NCBI RefSeq assembly: GCF_030253575.1
Contig: NC_080561.1
Span: 35,053,564-35,117,563, forward strand
Source: Rhododendron vialii
Taxonomy: Eukaryota > Streptophyta > Magnoliopsida > Ericales > Ericaceae
Length of the DNA: 64,000 nucleotides
Direction of reading: 5' to 3'
Each line of letters starts with the position of its first letter. Position 1 is the stretch's first letter. Positions 25,199-37,010 of the stretch are shown here, piece by piece. Made by a program: the position numbers and the translations under genes. A model generated the notes under the pieces. The model saw only the letters and a list, made by a program, of their open reading frames with translations. It made no database searches and was not told the DNA's origin.

Positions 25199-25341
25199 GT
25201 TTCTTTGGCTTAGTGGAAAAGTTGCGACTCTTCACAACACATGCGCAGGTTCGAGTGCCTTTCGTAGTACAATGCCTCGATTCCCCTATATCTTTTTCTC
25301 TCCATAGAACATCTTCTTTTAGGATTAAAAAAAAAAAAAAC
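25199..25341 (+). mobile_element. tRNA-derived SINE
   Basis: Pol III A box TGGCTTAGTGG at 25206-25216, B box GGTTCGAGTGCC at 25248-25259, then ~65 bp and an A-run of ~14 at 25328-25341. This is the layout of a tRNA-derived SINE. Confidence 0.65.
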
Positions 25342-25693
25342 ATCTTCTTCTTTTTTTTAAATTTGCTTAAGCCTATTTTTTTCGTTTTATTTTTTCATAT
25401 GACCTCTACTATTAAAAGTTAGGCCCCGTTCTACTAAGGTTCTTATTTTTTAAGAACTTATATTATATTTTATGAGACAGGTCATTCTCTCACAATACAT
25501 CACATTTAATTAAAAAAATAAGTTATTTTAGTCAGTAGAACACACATTAAGGGTTTATTTGGTAAATAAATTTTTTTATAATATATCTTTTTTTGTTTTG
25601 GTCAAACTATTTTACTTTCATAGTCCTTTTGATTACAATAGCTGATATTGACGTTAAAATGTCTATATTGGTATATATTACTCATTTAATTTT

Positions 25694-28266
25694 TGTAACG
25701 CCCCAAATTTCGAAACATTAATAAAAACATTTAAAAGACAATTTTTCCAATTTAAAATTCATAGATTTAATACATCACTGTTTTAAAAGTAGATGCCATC
25801 ATATTACAACCATATCAAATTAAGTTTAAGTAGCTGAATTTGACCAAATATTACATTTCCCCAAATAAACTTTGAAGCTTCCAAAATAAAGTTGACTTAA
25901 ATTAAATCAGAGTGACTATGCATACGGAAACCATGATTCTTCGACTCCCTCCTCAGTAGCGTTGACTCCAATCGGATTGTACGACACTTTTGTTCTGTCT
26001 TCGGTACCTAGCGTTCGAGTTACCAGGGCAACATAATATCGTGAGCGATGACGCTCAGTAGCTAAAACCCACCCGAAACCCATAACTTACAAACAAGGGC
26101 ACGCACAATACAATTAAAGTAAGAATAATTAAAGTAGCAAGCGATCAATTTCAATTACTAGCCTTTAACTTAGTGAAATCTAGAATCTCAACCCTTGAGA
26201 AACATCCTCCCATGTTAACCACTTGGACTATGGCCACTCGTGATACCGTTCCCCCTTGTTTGCCCTAACCGGGAGCCCTAATGAAACAGCCTAAGTTATT
26301 TACTTAGTCAGAGTCGTCGGCCGCCTTGCAAGGATGAATTCCCCAGGGAACTAACTGTAACCACTGGGCCCACAAGGAACTAACCGTAACCTTGGGAGTA
26401 TATAGACCATAACCTGGTACTATAATACATATCACCCTTTTCTCCTATTCAAAAAGAGCGATCACGCAATGCCATATCCTAAGGTTTCAAATCGACAAAC
26501 AACTGCCATACCCTGGCTTCATTTCTCTTCTCCCAAATTGGACTCTATGGATAACCTCCAACAGATCCGGATTTACTGGATAACCTCCAAGAATCTCATT
26601 TAAACATCATTCATCTGGCTAACCGCCAATCACATCATCTTCTATCTTCCGATTTCCTTTAACTTAAAAATCATCTATGTGATCTTCTATCTACGTACAC
26701 CAATCCCCAGTGAACCTAATGTCCGTTCTAAGTTCTCGTGCAACAGGGTGGATAACAATCAATCATGATAAATCACGAAATGGAAATCATGTCGTTACCA
26801 AATAAAGTTTATTTAACACATGAAGCATGTAACAATAAGAGGCATAATAATCATGGTACAACTCGTAAATATATCTAGGTACCGATTAACCCAACTTAGT
26901 TCATCCAACTTCAAGTTTTCTGATTAACCCAATATAAACTTTCCAAATAAATTATACCACCTGTAGATCAATATCCAAGTTCACGTTTTACCCGGGAGCT
27001 GCAACATAATCACCATATTCAATCATAATGCTAGTCAAACTTAAGCTATTAATATTTCCCATATCATGTTTAGCCCAGTCAACTTCTTTTTCAAGTTTGA
27101 GTAGCTTAATCAAATATCACTTTTGCACTTGTCTAATCTATAACAAAATGAGCACATTAATAACATTATATACTTAGGGAGGTAGGTTTCAACTAACTTT
27201 TCTCCCGAAGAGCAAGCAGTAGTTTGAAGAAAATAAACGGAGTGAATCGGCGGTTCGGTAGTGACTCGGTTGCGACGGCGTGGACCGATTTTGTAGGTTG
27301 TTATGGAGCTAAAATGGGGCGGTGTTTGGGTTGTTTCGGAGCTGGAATGGAACTGGTTTTGGGGCTCATTCACCGAGCTGTTTTGGAGCAAAATCAAGCT
27401 ATTTTTGGAGAGAAAACAGAGTTGTGTTTGAGGTGCAATGGAGCCAGAAAAACAAAAGCTGAAATGGGTTGGTTTGGTGCTGATTGAGTGGTGATGATCA
27501 AAATGGGAAACAAACGGAGTTGATGTTAAGGAATTTCCATGGTCTCTCTCTCCACTCGCTCTCTCTCTCTCTCTCTCTTTGCCGAGTGGTGTGTATATAG
27601 CCTGGGAACAAGGAAAGGAAATGGAGAAGGGGGATATAAAAGAACTGTGCTACTGGTACAGACAAAAAATTTGTACCGGTGGGTACAAACCCTTTTTTTG
27701 TCCCATTTTGGATTTCAGAAAAATGATCGGAGTCGCTCATTTTGTTTAAAATATTTTGCTTATGGTCCCTACAAAAAATAAGCTTAATCCGGTATTGGTA
27801 AGAGTATTTACGAAACATCCAAACTTTGCTCTACTGAATTCTAGAGCAAAGTTTGGATGTTTCATAAATACTCTTAATGATACCGGATTAATCTTATTTT
27901 TTGTAGGGACCATAAGCAAAGTATTTTAAACAAAATGAGCGACTCCGATTATATTTTTTGAGACCCAAAATGAGACCAAAAAGGGATTTGTACCCACTTG
28001 TACAGATTTTTTGTCTGTACCAGTAGACTTTCTGGATATAAAATTAGGTTTTGGATTTTTGCATGGTGGATAATAGCCTATGGTTATTGTTGTGCTGTCT
28101 CGTTGGGAGGAAAAAGGGGGGGAATTTAAGGGATGGTTTCCCTCTCTCGGCCGAAACAGATTTGGGCGAAGGGTTTGGTGGAACAACACATGCACACATT
28201 AGTAAAATCACTCATTGGGTACGCGCGCACACGATCAATTATGGAATAAAATTTAGTGTGACGACA
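25694..28266 (-). mobile_element. Candidate solo LTR (Del/Tekay-like ends)
   Basis: One edge is TGTAACGCCCCAAATTTCG on the plus strand, so the minus strand ends ...GGGGCGTTACA, a common end of Del/Tekay-type LTRs. The other edge on minus begins TGTCGTCACACTAAATTT. A minus-strand CTATATAC near 27590-27600 could be the LTR TATA box. No gag-pol lies beside it, so it would be a solo LTR with the MITE at 27653-28023 nested inside. I could not find a clean target duplication, so borders are tentative. Confidence 0.45.
27653..28023. mobile_element. Long foldback MITE with TA target duplication
   Basis: Almost the whole 371 bp is one inverted repeat. The arms start CTGGTACAGACAAAAAAT and end ATTTTTTGTCTGTACCAG, meeting near 27838-27842 at TCTACTGAATTCTAGAG. 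It is flanked by TA on both sides (27651-27652, 28024-28025). The arms remain very similar, with dozens of matching bases on each side of the centre. Confidence 0.85.
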
Positions 28267-29495
28267 TAAATAATTTTTTGAACAAAAATAATATTTTTGT
28301 TTTGAAAATAATAATAATTATTATTATTAAAAAATACCGGATCTTTACCATTTTAACGTTATATAGTAGCTTTTTTTTGCTAAAATGAATTTGTAAAAAC
28401 GGTTACTTCGGCGGAGAATAGTTTTTTTAGTTGAAGTTGCATAAAAATTTACCTTTGGACTACTATATCACACGAGAGATTAAGTGGATTCGCTATGCTC
28501 TTAATTGAAAATGAGTATATGGATAAGCTAAAGCTGGATTACTTAGTTGAAGATTTTACTTTAAGAAAATCAAGGAGAAGTTGCTTTCTTCGAATTGGAT
28601 CGTGGTAATCATACATCAATATATCTCGAGTTACATTTTGATTTTTTAATTAATGTGATTCAAGTTAAAAGCACAATGTAATGTTGATTTTTTTTTACTT
28701 GTATATCATTCTATTTTTTATGACTTAATAATATATGGGCAACCCAAATATCTGAGCCGACACTGTGGATGGTGCATACCATGATTTTCCACACCCACCT
28801 CTTGAGTAGATTGATGGGTCCAACACCGAAACTGATTTCATATGAATTTTTGTGTTACTTTTGGTTAGACCACTACGCATGCTCTTAGCAATTACCAAAT
28901 TTTGATCATTGGATAACCAAAACTAGCAACATATTGTCATTAACCAAATTTAGTGGACCCTATATTTTCTCAGTCAAGTACATTTATCATTACACAAACA
29001 TTCTCTCCTTTCCATTTTCTCTCTCCCTCTCTCTCAACAATGTTTTCACAAAAATAAATTTTAAATATTATTTTTATTCAGAAAATAAATAAATAAAAAC
29101 TGTTTTTTCCAAAAACTGTTTTTTTTATAACTTTTGTTTTTTTAAATATTTTTTAGAAAAACTGTACTCTTTTTAAAAAGCTTTTTTTTTTTTTTGAAAA
29201 GCTATTCAAATTATTATCATAATTTTTAGTTTTTGAGTTTTGTTGTTTGAAAAATGTGATGGGCAAGTTTTGATTATTCAATTTTAATTAGGAAATTGAC
29301 TTTGAAAATCCACTTTTAACTACTGGCACTCAACTTTTTGTATTTTTTATTTGAAATTACAATAATAAATTAATAGTAACATTTAAAATGGATGAACACT
29401 AACAAAAATAAATGATAATTTCGCGAGAAAGACAAAAAGTGGAGTGCGGCTAAACGTGGAATGCGAAAATTACTTTTGATTACTGTATTACATTG
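28267..29495. other. AT-rich intergenic DNA
   Basis: 28770-28870 is the continuation of the segmental duplication and matches 36900-37010 ('tagattgatgggtcca', 'ctgatttcatatgaattttt'). The rest is AT-rich with no gene seen. A (GA)n stretch at 29527-29545 followed by GC-richer DNA ending in CGGTGTAAG near 29626 may be a 5' UTR exon of the next gene. Confidence 0.35.
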
Positions 29496-29966
29496 TGGAT
29501 GCTCTTGAGGGTTTTAGGGCTCGATTGAGAGAGAGAGAGAGAGGCGTTGAAGGAGCAGAAGACGAAGGCGACACGATACAGAGAGAGTTTCCCCACCTGC
29601 GATCGTATCCGGCGACTCTCCGGTGTAAGATAATCGTATACTTAAAGCACAGGTCGAAAATACCTGCGTTTTTTTCCCTTATTCAACATGATTTCCCCCT
29701 CTATTTTATCGGATCTGATTCTAGGGTTTCAGTATTCACTGTCATTGGAGTTTATTATTATTAGTCAAACAAGGAACCAACTGAAAATATTTCTGGAGTT
29801 GTTTGACTGTTTGTTCAATTTTTTGGTCAGTTACCTTGACCTCGTTCGCTTTAATATTTCAACATGTTATGGATTTTTTTGGATGTTAACAAGGACTGCA
29901 GGTTTCAGATATCTTCTCTATTAGTATTTTAGTTATTCGGTGATGTACACAAGTCTACAGTAAAAA

Positions 29967-29969
29967 ATA

Positions 29970-30017
<48 letters not shown>

Positions 30018-30043
30018 GTGTGTGTGTGTGTGTGTGTGTATAT
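29967..30043. repeat. (TA)n/(TG)n microsatellite
   Basis: A run of TA repeats from about 29973 to 30011 passes into TG repeats to about 30040. The foldback element at 30044 is directly attached to it. Confidence 0.85.
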
Positions 30044-30373
30044 CTTGTAAGGGATCCCTTAGCTTAGCTTATGTGCGGACCTCATAGATCCCGATCGAAT
30101 TTGATGATCCGAACCGTTCAATGTATCAGAACATGATTAAGGATTCCCGCACGGAAATCAACAAAAAATATGACCGGGCTTCATCCGAGCAATTTTTATT
30201 GAACGGTTCAAGAAAAAACTGCTTAGATCAAGCACTTTCTGCTCATATTTTTTGCTGATTTCTGGTGGGACCATTAAAATTACATCACGTTCTGAGCACA
30301 TTGAACGGTTCGGATTATCGAAATTTGATCGGGAAAGGGAGGTCTGCACTTAAGGACTTAAGGTCCTTACAAG
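30044..30373. mobile_element. Foldback element in a microsatellite, copy 1
   Basis: The ends are CTTGTAAGG and CCTTACAAG. Inside, the two halves are inverted copies ('gatccgaaccgttcaatgt' against 'acattgaacggttcggatta'). It is related to 53257-53613: both contain 'ttattgaacggttca' at the centre and 'tgctgatttct' on one arm. Both sit in (TA)n/(TG)n runs. Confidence 0.75.
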
Positions 30374-30963
30374 AAGTTTTCTGTATATACACATACATAC
30401 ATACTTTCATAAAAGTCTAGAGCTGCGAATACAATTTTTATTTTGTAAAAAATAAGTTTGTATGCATAAAACAAAACCACAAGTTTATAGAGTATTTTTA
30501 AAAGTTTACTAATGTACAAGTTATAAAATTTGCATTATTTACATGTAAAAGTTAATACGTATTCAAAATATACTTAAGATTATACGTGAAATACTTTTGA
30601 GATATGTACATATGTCGGGTTTTAGAGTCTAATCAGCCTAGTATTGTGAGGTTCAGATTCGGCCATTTACTAATAGAGAGACTCAGGTTAGGTTCGTTTA
30701 GTACGCTAGTTGACTTCAAGAGCAATTCGATTCATTTGCAGCCGTACCTCTATCTGTATCTGTATTGTATCTATACGAGCTCTGTGCAATTTTGATTTTC
30801 GAGTTTGTTTACTTGTTGGACTCTGAATTGGTCTGAGGACTCTGAACTAATTTCGACGTTGTATTGATTTTAGGGCTTCTATTAGTAAGTAGTGCTCAAT
30901 TTGTTAGATCCAATCTCTTTTTGACTTCAAATTTTTGTTTTTTTGCAGCAAAAGGATGATGAG

Positions 30964-33796
30964 ATGCTAGTGCCGCATTCGGATTTGGCCCCAAACGGTC
31001 CTAAACCCATGGAAGGTATTGCCTCTATCTTTTCTTTTTTGCTTTGTAAAGTTTTCTTAAGTTTAGGTTTTTTCTTTTTCTCTATTGACTTAATTCACTG
31101 TGGACTTTGATCCTGTTGTGCTCGATGTAGTTAACCTGGAGAGAAAGGAATTGATATTTCGATCGGGAGTATAGGCATTTTGTTCAAGATAAAGAGTTCT
31201 TTGCTCTTCAAAAAAGATTAAGAGTTCTTTTTTCAGCTGTGTGTAGTTGGGTCATGGGTGTGCAACTCTACAATGGATCAATTCTTTGACATGCTGATAT
31301 TTTTGGAGTGTGTCCTTTTGTTGTTTGGTCTTTTCCTTATGTTCCTCGCTCTCTTTTGTAAATGGGTGGTATCCATGATGCCTGGTCAATGAAATTTACT
31401 ATTTACTTATCAAAGAAAATTTATTTCACTCCAAGTTGTATTAAGTTCTATGTTTCTCTAGTTATCGGTAATCCATTGGTTTAGGGAGATTAGTTTCCCG
31501 CTCCCTCTGTTGATATGGACTTCCTTTTCTCCTTATTTTATAACACTATTACTACGTTTCCCTTTCATTTTAGTGACTCCTAATTCTTTGACATGCTGAT
31601 ATTTTTGGAGTTCCGAGTGGTGTATAGGTCCTTTTGTTGTTTGGTCTTTTCTTATTGTTCATCGCCCTCTTTTGTAAATGGGTGGTATCCATGATGCCTG
31701 GTCAATGAATTTACTATTTACTTATCAAAGAAAAATTATTTCACCCAAGTTGTATTAAGATCTATGTTTCTCTTGTTATCTGTAATCAATTGGTTTAGGC
31801 CAATTAGTTTCCCGCTCCCTCTGTTGATATGGACTTCTTTTTCTCCTTATTTTATAATGCTATTACAAAGTTTCCCTTTCATTTAGTGCCTCCTAATTCA
31901 ACTTTCCATACGATTGTGCTGTTCCAATCGTGTTCAATCATGCTTGCAGAAGCTGCTAATGCAGTGGATACGCATTCGGTTGATGATCTGCCATCGGCAC
32001 GGTTCACATGGACAATCGAAAATTTTATGAGGTTGAATACTGAGAAGCTGTACTCTCAAATTTTCCTTGTTGGAGGATATAAATGGTAAGTTACTTTGTC
32101 TATATGTTAACCGTAACTTGATCTTGACCGTTATTCGTTAACCTTAAAAGATTCTATGATCTGTTGTAATGCTTGAGCCAGGAGGGTGCTCGTGTTCCCA
32201 AAAGGGAAAAAAGTGGAACATTTTTCGATGTATCTAGACGTTGCAGATTCGGCTACTTTGCCATATGGGTGGAGTAGACACGCTCAATTCAGCTTAGCTG
32301 TGATCGATCAACGTACTAACAAGTTCACAGTTAGGAAAGGTATGCTTTTAATGGTGTTTATGTGCTAGCTAATCACTATCATAGTTAAACGACTTGCAAA
32401 TTAGATAATACTCCCTCCGTTCCTAATTGTTAGTCCACTATTCCATTTTGGGATGTACCAAAATGTAGGTCCTTTTCTAAAAGTGGAAATAGAAATTTGA
32501 TGATTTTCCAAAAGTGTCCCTCATGAGTGAGTGGAAGGGTTGTAAAGAAGGTAGAATATACGGGTAATAATGGAATTGATGTTATCAAATTTGAATTTAG
32601 GCGCAATTATTACATGGCCCCTTAAAAGTTGGAATCCCCAAGAGGGACCAACAATTAGGAACATAGGAGTAATTATCTTTATGTCTTCTGGATATGTAAC
32701 AACTAACGAGTGATGACTACGTAGAGTTGCATAGACTGTACACCGAACCTGTACACTGGCCTCTTTTCCCTTTTTGTCTTATACAAAGTTCTGACTAGTG
32801 AGTGGCAATTTGTACATTGTGTTTATTGATTGTAGTCTATGACACCAAACCACCACCCCCTCCCCCCCCCGGCCGCTAGCCTCTTTTTCCTTTTTGTCCT
32901 ATAATGTTCTAGCTAGCGAATAGCAATTTTATTGGTGACGATGTTTCCCTGCTGCCTTTGGTGCTAATTTTGATGCCTTCCAATCTACAGACACAGAACA
33001 CAAGTTCGGTGCAGGAGTCAGTGATTGGGGTTTCACTTATATCTTGCCTCTAGTGGAACTGAATGATCCCGTACGAGGTTTTCTGGTGAATGATACTGTC
33101 GTACTTGAAGCCGTTGTTACCATCCTCAATTCCCATGACTCAAGAATGGAGACTGGTTTTGAACCAAAAAATAAAAAAGGGAAAAAGGAGACTGGTGACA
33201 ATGGCTCGGGAAATGTAGAAGCTGACATTGCTGGTACGACTTGTCCTGAAAGTACGCTAAGTGACGCAACAGCTACTGCAGGCAAAGTCAGGTTTTTGTC
33301 ATACTGGGTTTCTTCAGAGGCACTCCTGTTACTTGAAAAGATCCACAGCCTTCACGAGGGCACTTATGTCAAATTCTCAATGAAAGGTCAGGCTCTGCCA
33401 ACTGTGCTACTTGAGTCGTTTGCTGCGTTGATTGCGTCGATGTCATCCACTAAGGTGAATGAATTGAATGAGGAAGCGTTGCAACTGGCTGCCAATTCTA
33501 CGGAGGACTTTGAGCAAGTAGGGTTGGACTTGAGGTGGCTGAAGCAGAGGCTAGAGGAAGCAAAGGTGGTGAAAAAGCACTCGGAGTCGATCAACACTGT
33601 TGAGTCTTGTACGAGTGCTTTGGAAGTGGCTCGAGCCACTGTTGACTCTTGTACGAGTGCTTTGGAAGTGGCTCGTGCCAAGGTTCGTGAACTCGAAGAT
33701 GGGCTTGCCAGAGCCAAGTTAGAAGGAGAGGTGATGTCCAGGGAACTGCCCAAATCCTTGGGAGTGAATGATTCTGTACTTAAGGATATTGTGTAG
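30964..33796 (+). CDS. Chimeric MATH/coiled-coil protein (UBP12-like 5' part)
   Basis: Four exons: 30949-31015 (ATG at 30964), 31950-32085, 32182-32339, 32991-33796, all in phase, ~383 aa. The first three match exons 2-4 of the UBP12-like gene at 38136 base for base with few changes (MLVPHSDLAPNGPKPME, FTWTIENFMRLNTEKLYS, LPYGWSRHAQFSLAVIDQ). The last exon matches the MATH/coiled-coil gene at 19926 (CC from about residue 270, same 14-residue repeat). The result is a MATH protein without the USP core. The UBP12 exon 1 start (MTLMTP) has no counterpart here, so I use the first in-frame ATG of exon 2. The second exon uses an acceptor 12 bp further on than UBP12 (31948-31949), which keeps the frame. 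An unseen 5' exon is possible. Confidence 0.75.
31275..31890. repeat. Direct tandem duplication, period ~302 bp, in an intron
   Basis: Two copies begin 'ttctttgacatgctgatatt' near 31280 and 31582 and both carry 'aatgggtggtatccatgatg' and 'cgctccctctgttgatatgg'. They lie in the intron before the MATH exon of the chimeric gene and are absent from the matching UBP12 intron. Confidence 0.85.
32411..32669. mobile_element. Stowaway MITE
   Basis: 259 bp flanked by TA on both sides (32409-32410, 32670-32671). The left end is CTCCCTCCGTTCC, a typical Stowaway terminus; the right end (GGAACATAGGAG) is its inverted form with changes. It lies in the last intron of the chimeric gene. Confidence 0.85.
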
Positions 33797-34453
33797 ATAG
33801 CAGTTATGAAGGAGCTTCAGTATTAACAGACATGATGACAGTACTCCGGAGATCGAAACTTATGTTATTAATATATTACGGTGTGGGTGTCTTCACAAAT
33901 TGAAACGTTTGGCCGATTGTGGGTTGAGTGTGAATGCTTAAGCTAAGTCCTGCATATGACTTTTGGGTTTTTTCTTGTTTTGTCTTTATTCAATTTTTTT
34001 TCGTAATTTGTAAGTTTTGCATTTAACTTTTGTGGATTGTTGATTTTATATCGTCAAGATGAATCGGAAAAGTAGAATATGGAGTATGACTTTTACTAAA
34101 AAAAATATTGAAATATCCAAGATAAAGCTCAATAATTCAAAAAAAATACTTAATAGTTAAACTTTTGGTCAGAATTGGTTACAGAAAAGTAGGACTTCTA
34201 ACAACCAATTTCTTCTAACAACCAATTTTCCGTGCATTTTTAATTTTTAATTTTTTTTTATCCCTTGGTGAAAAGTAGGAGTCAAAAACAGACAAAACGA
34301 AACTTCTCGCTCAATAAAATTTCAACAGCTTTCTCCAATAGTGTTTTGATCCCTAAATCAAAAGTAGGAACTGTCTCAAACAGATTGGAGACAGAAAAAG
34401 AAAAGGTTGCAGCACGTTTCTTGGCAAGGGTAGGAAGAGCACTCTTCCTTCGC
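33797..34453. repeat. Duplicated 3' flank of the chimeric gene
   Basis: No gene seen. It matches 335-965 over much of its length, with the same order of landmarks, and supports common descent of the blocks that carry the MATH/coiled-coil genes. Confidence 0.5.
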
Positions 34454-34792
34454 TAAATAAGTCAAGTGATTTTTTTTTTATTCAAATTTTTTCGTATTTA
34501 TTAGTTTTTCGTCAATTTTTTTTGGAGATTATTGCATCGTCATGACGAGAGAAATTTAAAAAGTTAAAAATTATGATCAAAATCAATTTTTTTTAATAAA
34601 GAAGAAAATAAGCCAATAAGCCAATTTTTTCGTCTTTATTATAATTTTTTTTTTGATTTCGATCATAATTTTTTACTTTTTGGATTCTTCTAGTCATGAT
34701 GATGCAATAATCCTCAAAAAATTGACTAAAAACTAACAAATACGAATAAAATTTGAATAAAAACAAAAAAATAAGTCACTGGCTTATTTAGC
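34454..34792. mobile_element. AT-rich foldback MITE
   Basis: The two halves are inverted copies: 'tattagtttttcgtcaattt' near 34498 against 'aattgactaaaaactaaca' near 34721, and 'gcatcgtcatgac' against 'gtcatgatgatgc'. Ends resemble AAATAAGTCA. The same family occurs at about 45560-45890 inside a UBP12 intron. Confidence 0.65.
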
Positions 34793-35186
34793 CGAACGGG
34801 GTTTGAGGTTTTGTTCAATTACGTCATGCTGTCTAAAATTTTCAAATTGGTGACAGATTATGCTGAGTTGGACTAATGGCTCCGTCAAATGTCAATCCCC
34901 ATCTCCAAAAAAAAAACCATTGCTTTCATTCCCCGACACCCTTTGCGACGGTGCCACCCCCTTCCGCCACCTACTCTCCCTCTAACTCGCCACCTGCTCC
35001 CACGACCTCCAACTCTCCATTATCGCCCTCAAATCCCTCTTTGCTCCGACAATCTCCAACTCTCCATCACAGCCCTCAAATCCCTCTCCACCCTCATTGT
35101 TCTCCAATTCCTCAATTGCCTTGCCATAACCCATGTCTGATCCCACCCGACCTTGCCTCCAACCTCTGCTCCTTCACCACTGTCAA

Positions 35187-35888
35187 TAGGGTTGGCAATG
35201 GGACGGGTAGGGGGTGGATACCACTATCTCCGTCTCCGATACCCGGATCCAAATCCATCCCCATCCCCTCCCCAATCCCTACTGGGGAATTATTTTTACC
35301 CTCCATCCCCTCTCTAAACGGGGAACGGGAATCCCTGTAGGGAATCGGGGATCCAACTGGAACCACAGGCAAAATCGATATTCTTAATCCGGTATCCCTC
35401 CTGCAATAAGACGCCAAGAACAAACAACACACGCAAAGCTCTTTAAAGCTTCGTTTCTTAGTCTCTCAACACGACGCTATTTCATGAGTTTCCGACGTGA
35501 ACAATATTTATCAGACGTGAGCAATATTTATCTGACTAGAACTATCGATTTGAGCTCTTTTTTCTACTAATCTTTTATCCGTGGTAAGTGAATTCAATTA
35601 CTTCTATGTTAATTGACAGTGAGATTTAGTTTCTTTCTTTCTTCCTCACTTATGTATATACAGTACTCCTATATAATTTTCATTTATGTATATAACTTAT
35701 TTATTATATATATATATACACACACACACACACATACACAAACGGGGCGGGGACAGACTCATACTCATCCCCTACCCATTCCTCAATTTTTAAAAAAAAT
35801 TATCTCCATTCCCTACCAGATCCTCGAAAAATTTCCGAATTCCCAATCCATTTGGGGCGGGATGGGGCGGCCGGGATTGCCATCCCAA
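35187..35888. mobile_element. hAT-like non-autonomous transposon
   Basis: 702 bp flanked by a perfect 8-bp target duplication, ACTGTCAA (35179-35186, 35889-35896). Terminal repeats are TAGGGTTGGCAAT and ATTGCCATCCCAA, 11 of 13 matching when inverted. The inside is rich in GGGG/CCCC stretches and holds a short (TA)n(CA)n run near 35705-35740. No transposase is seen. Confidence 0.8.
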
Positions 35889-36179
35889 ACTGTCAACAGC
35901 CTTCAGTAGCTTCGTTGGACTACAACAATCGACGTGGCAATCCATTGGTGGGGTTGAGAGGAAAGGAGGAGGAAGGTGGGCTAGTCATGAGGGATGAGAT
36001 TAGGGAATTGGAGAAACCTTGTGTCTAATGCTGCTTGCATTTCGCCTATATACCCTATCGTTTCGTCAACAAAGCTTGCAAAGAGGAAGAGGAAGAAAAT
36101 AGGGTTGTCATCAGTCCAACTCAACATATATAATCCGTTACCAATTTGAATTTGCCAGATTTGGACGGGAGTATAATGG

Positions 36180-37010
36180 AATAAAACCTCAATAGTTTAG
36201 GTGTCTAATTGAAGTTTATAGGGAAAATGACGGTTAATGACGTGTTTGGATAATTAATATCTGTCAATGACATTTTCAGTATTAACAAATGTTCTTAGTT
36301 TGTCATTGACGGATATTATTGTATTAATTATCAAAATACGTCCTGATCCGTCAATTTCCCAAGTTTATTACTACTATACTACTACTAAATTTAGGTGTCT
36401 TTTAGATATTGAGGTCAAAATTCAGGAATATTTAAAAAAAATTCCATGTCAGTATCAAGAAGACAATTATACCCTTGTCTTTCTTTACTTCATGCAACAA
36501 TTCTGAAAATCCTAACCACGCCCCTATGTCTTTATATTGTCATTACTACTGGTTTAACTTGAAGTGCTATGCAAGGTTAAACAAACTTGTAAAGAGAAGC
36601 AAACTAAAGCGTATAGGGATATATTTCACTAGCTTGCTCTTCTACCTCAGAAAGGGATATTCCAAAAATATTAAAATGAGCCTCAATTGACTTTGTAATA
36701 ATAACTTTCATAAGTTTAACTAGAGCGTCAGACCATTAACTATAGGCTTATATGTTCATATCTATCAATCAATGAATCTTAACACTCGATTAAGTTAGAA
36801 AATTTTGTTTAAACAGAATGAAAATGGAAGTATGTTGAGTTAGAAGTGGAGTTTACGATGTTTTAGCGTTGATCCTCTGGCCTACGACGGGAACGAGCAT
36901 GCATAGTGCATGGTGTAGACCATGGTTTTCTCCACCCACCTTCTTGACCGGTAGATTGATGGGTCCAGCACCGAAGCTGATTTCATATGAATTTTTGTGT
37001 CACTTTTGTT
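36180..37010. repeat. Segmental duplication, copy B (without the insert)
   Basis: Matches 24480-25050 and then 28770-28870 without the ~3.7 kb found between them in copy A. It therefore shows the empty state of that insertion region. No gene seen. Confidence 0.65.

Noticed and set aside
34876-36029. Proline/leucine-rich frame on both sides of the hAT-like element, perhaps a broken LRR-type gene
   Set aside because: Composition is suggestive (repeated 'ccaactctccat', 'cctcaaatccctct') and the flanks could be joined across the insertion, but no domain is recognisable, so I do not call a pseudogene.
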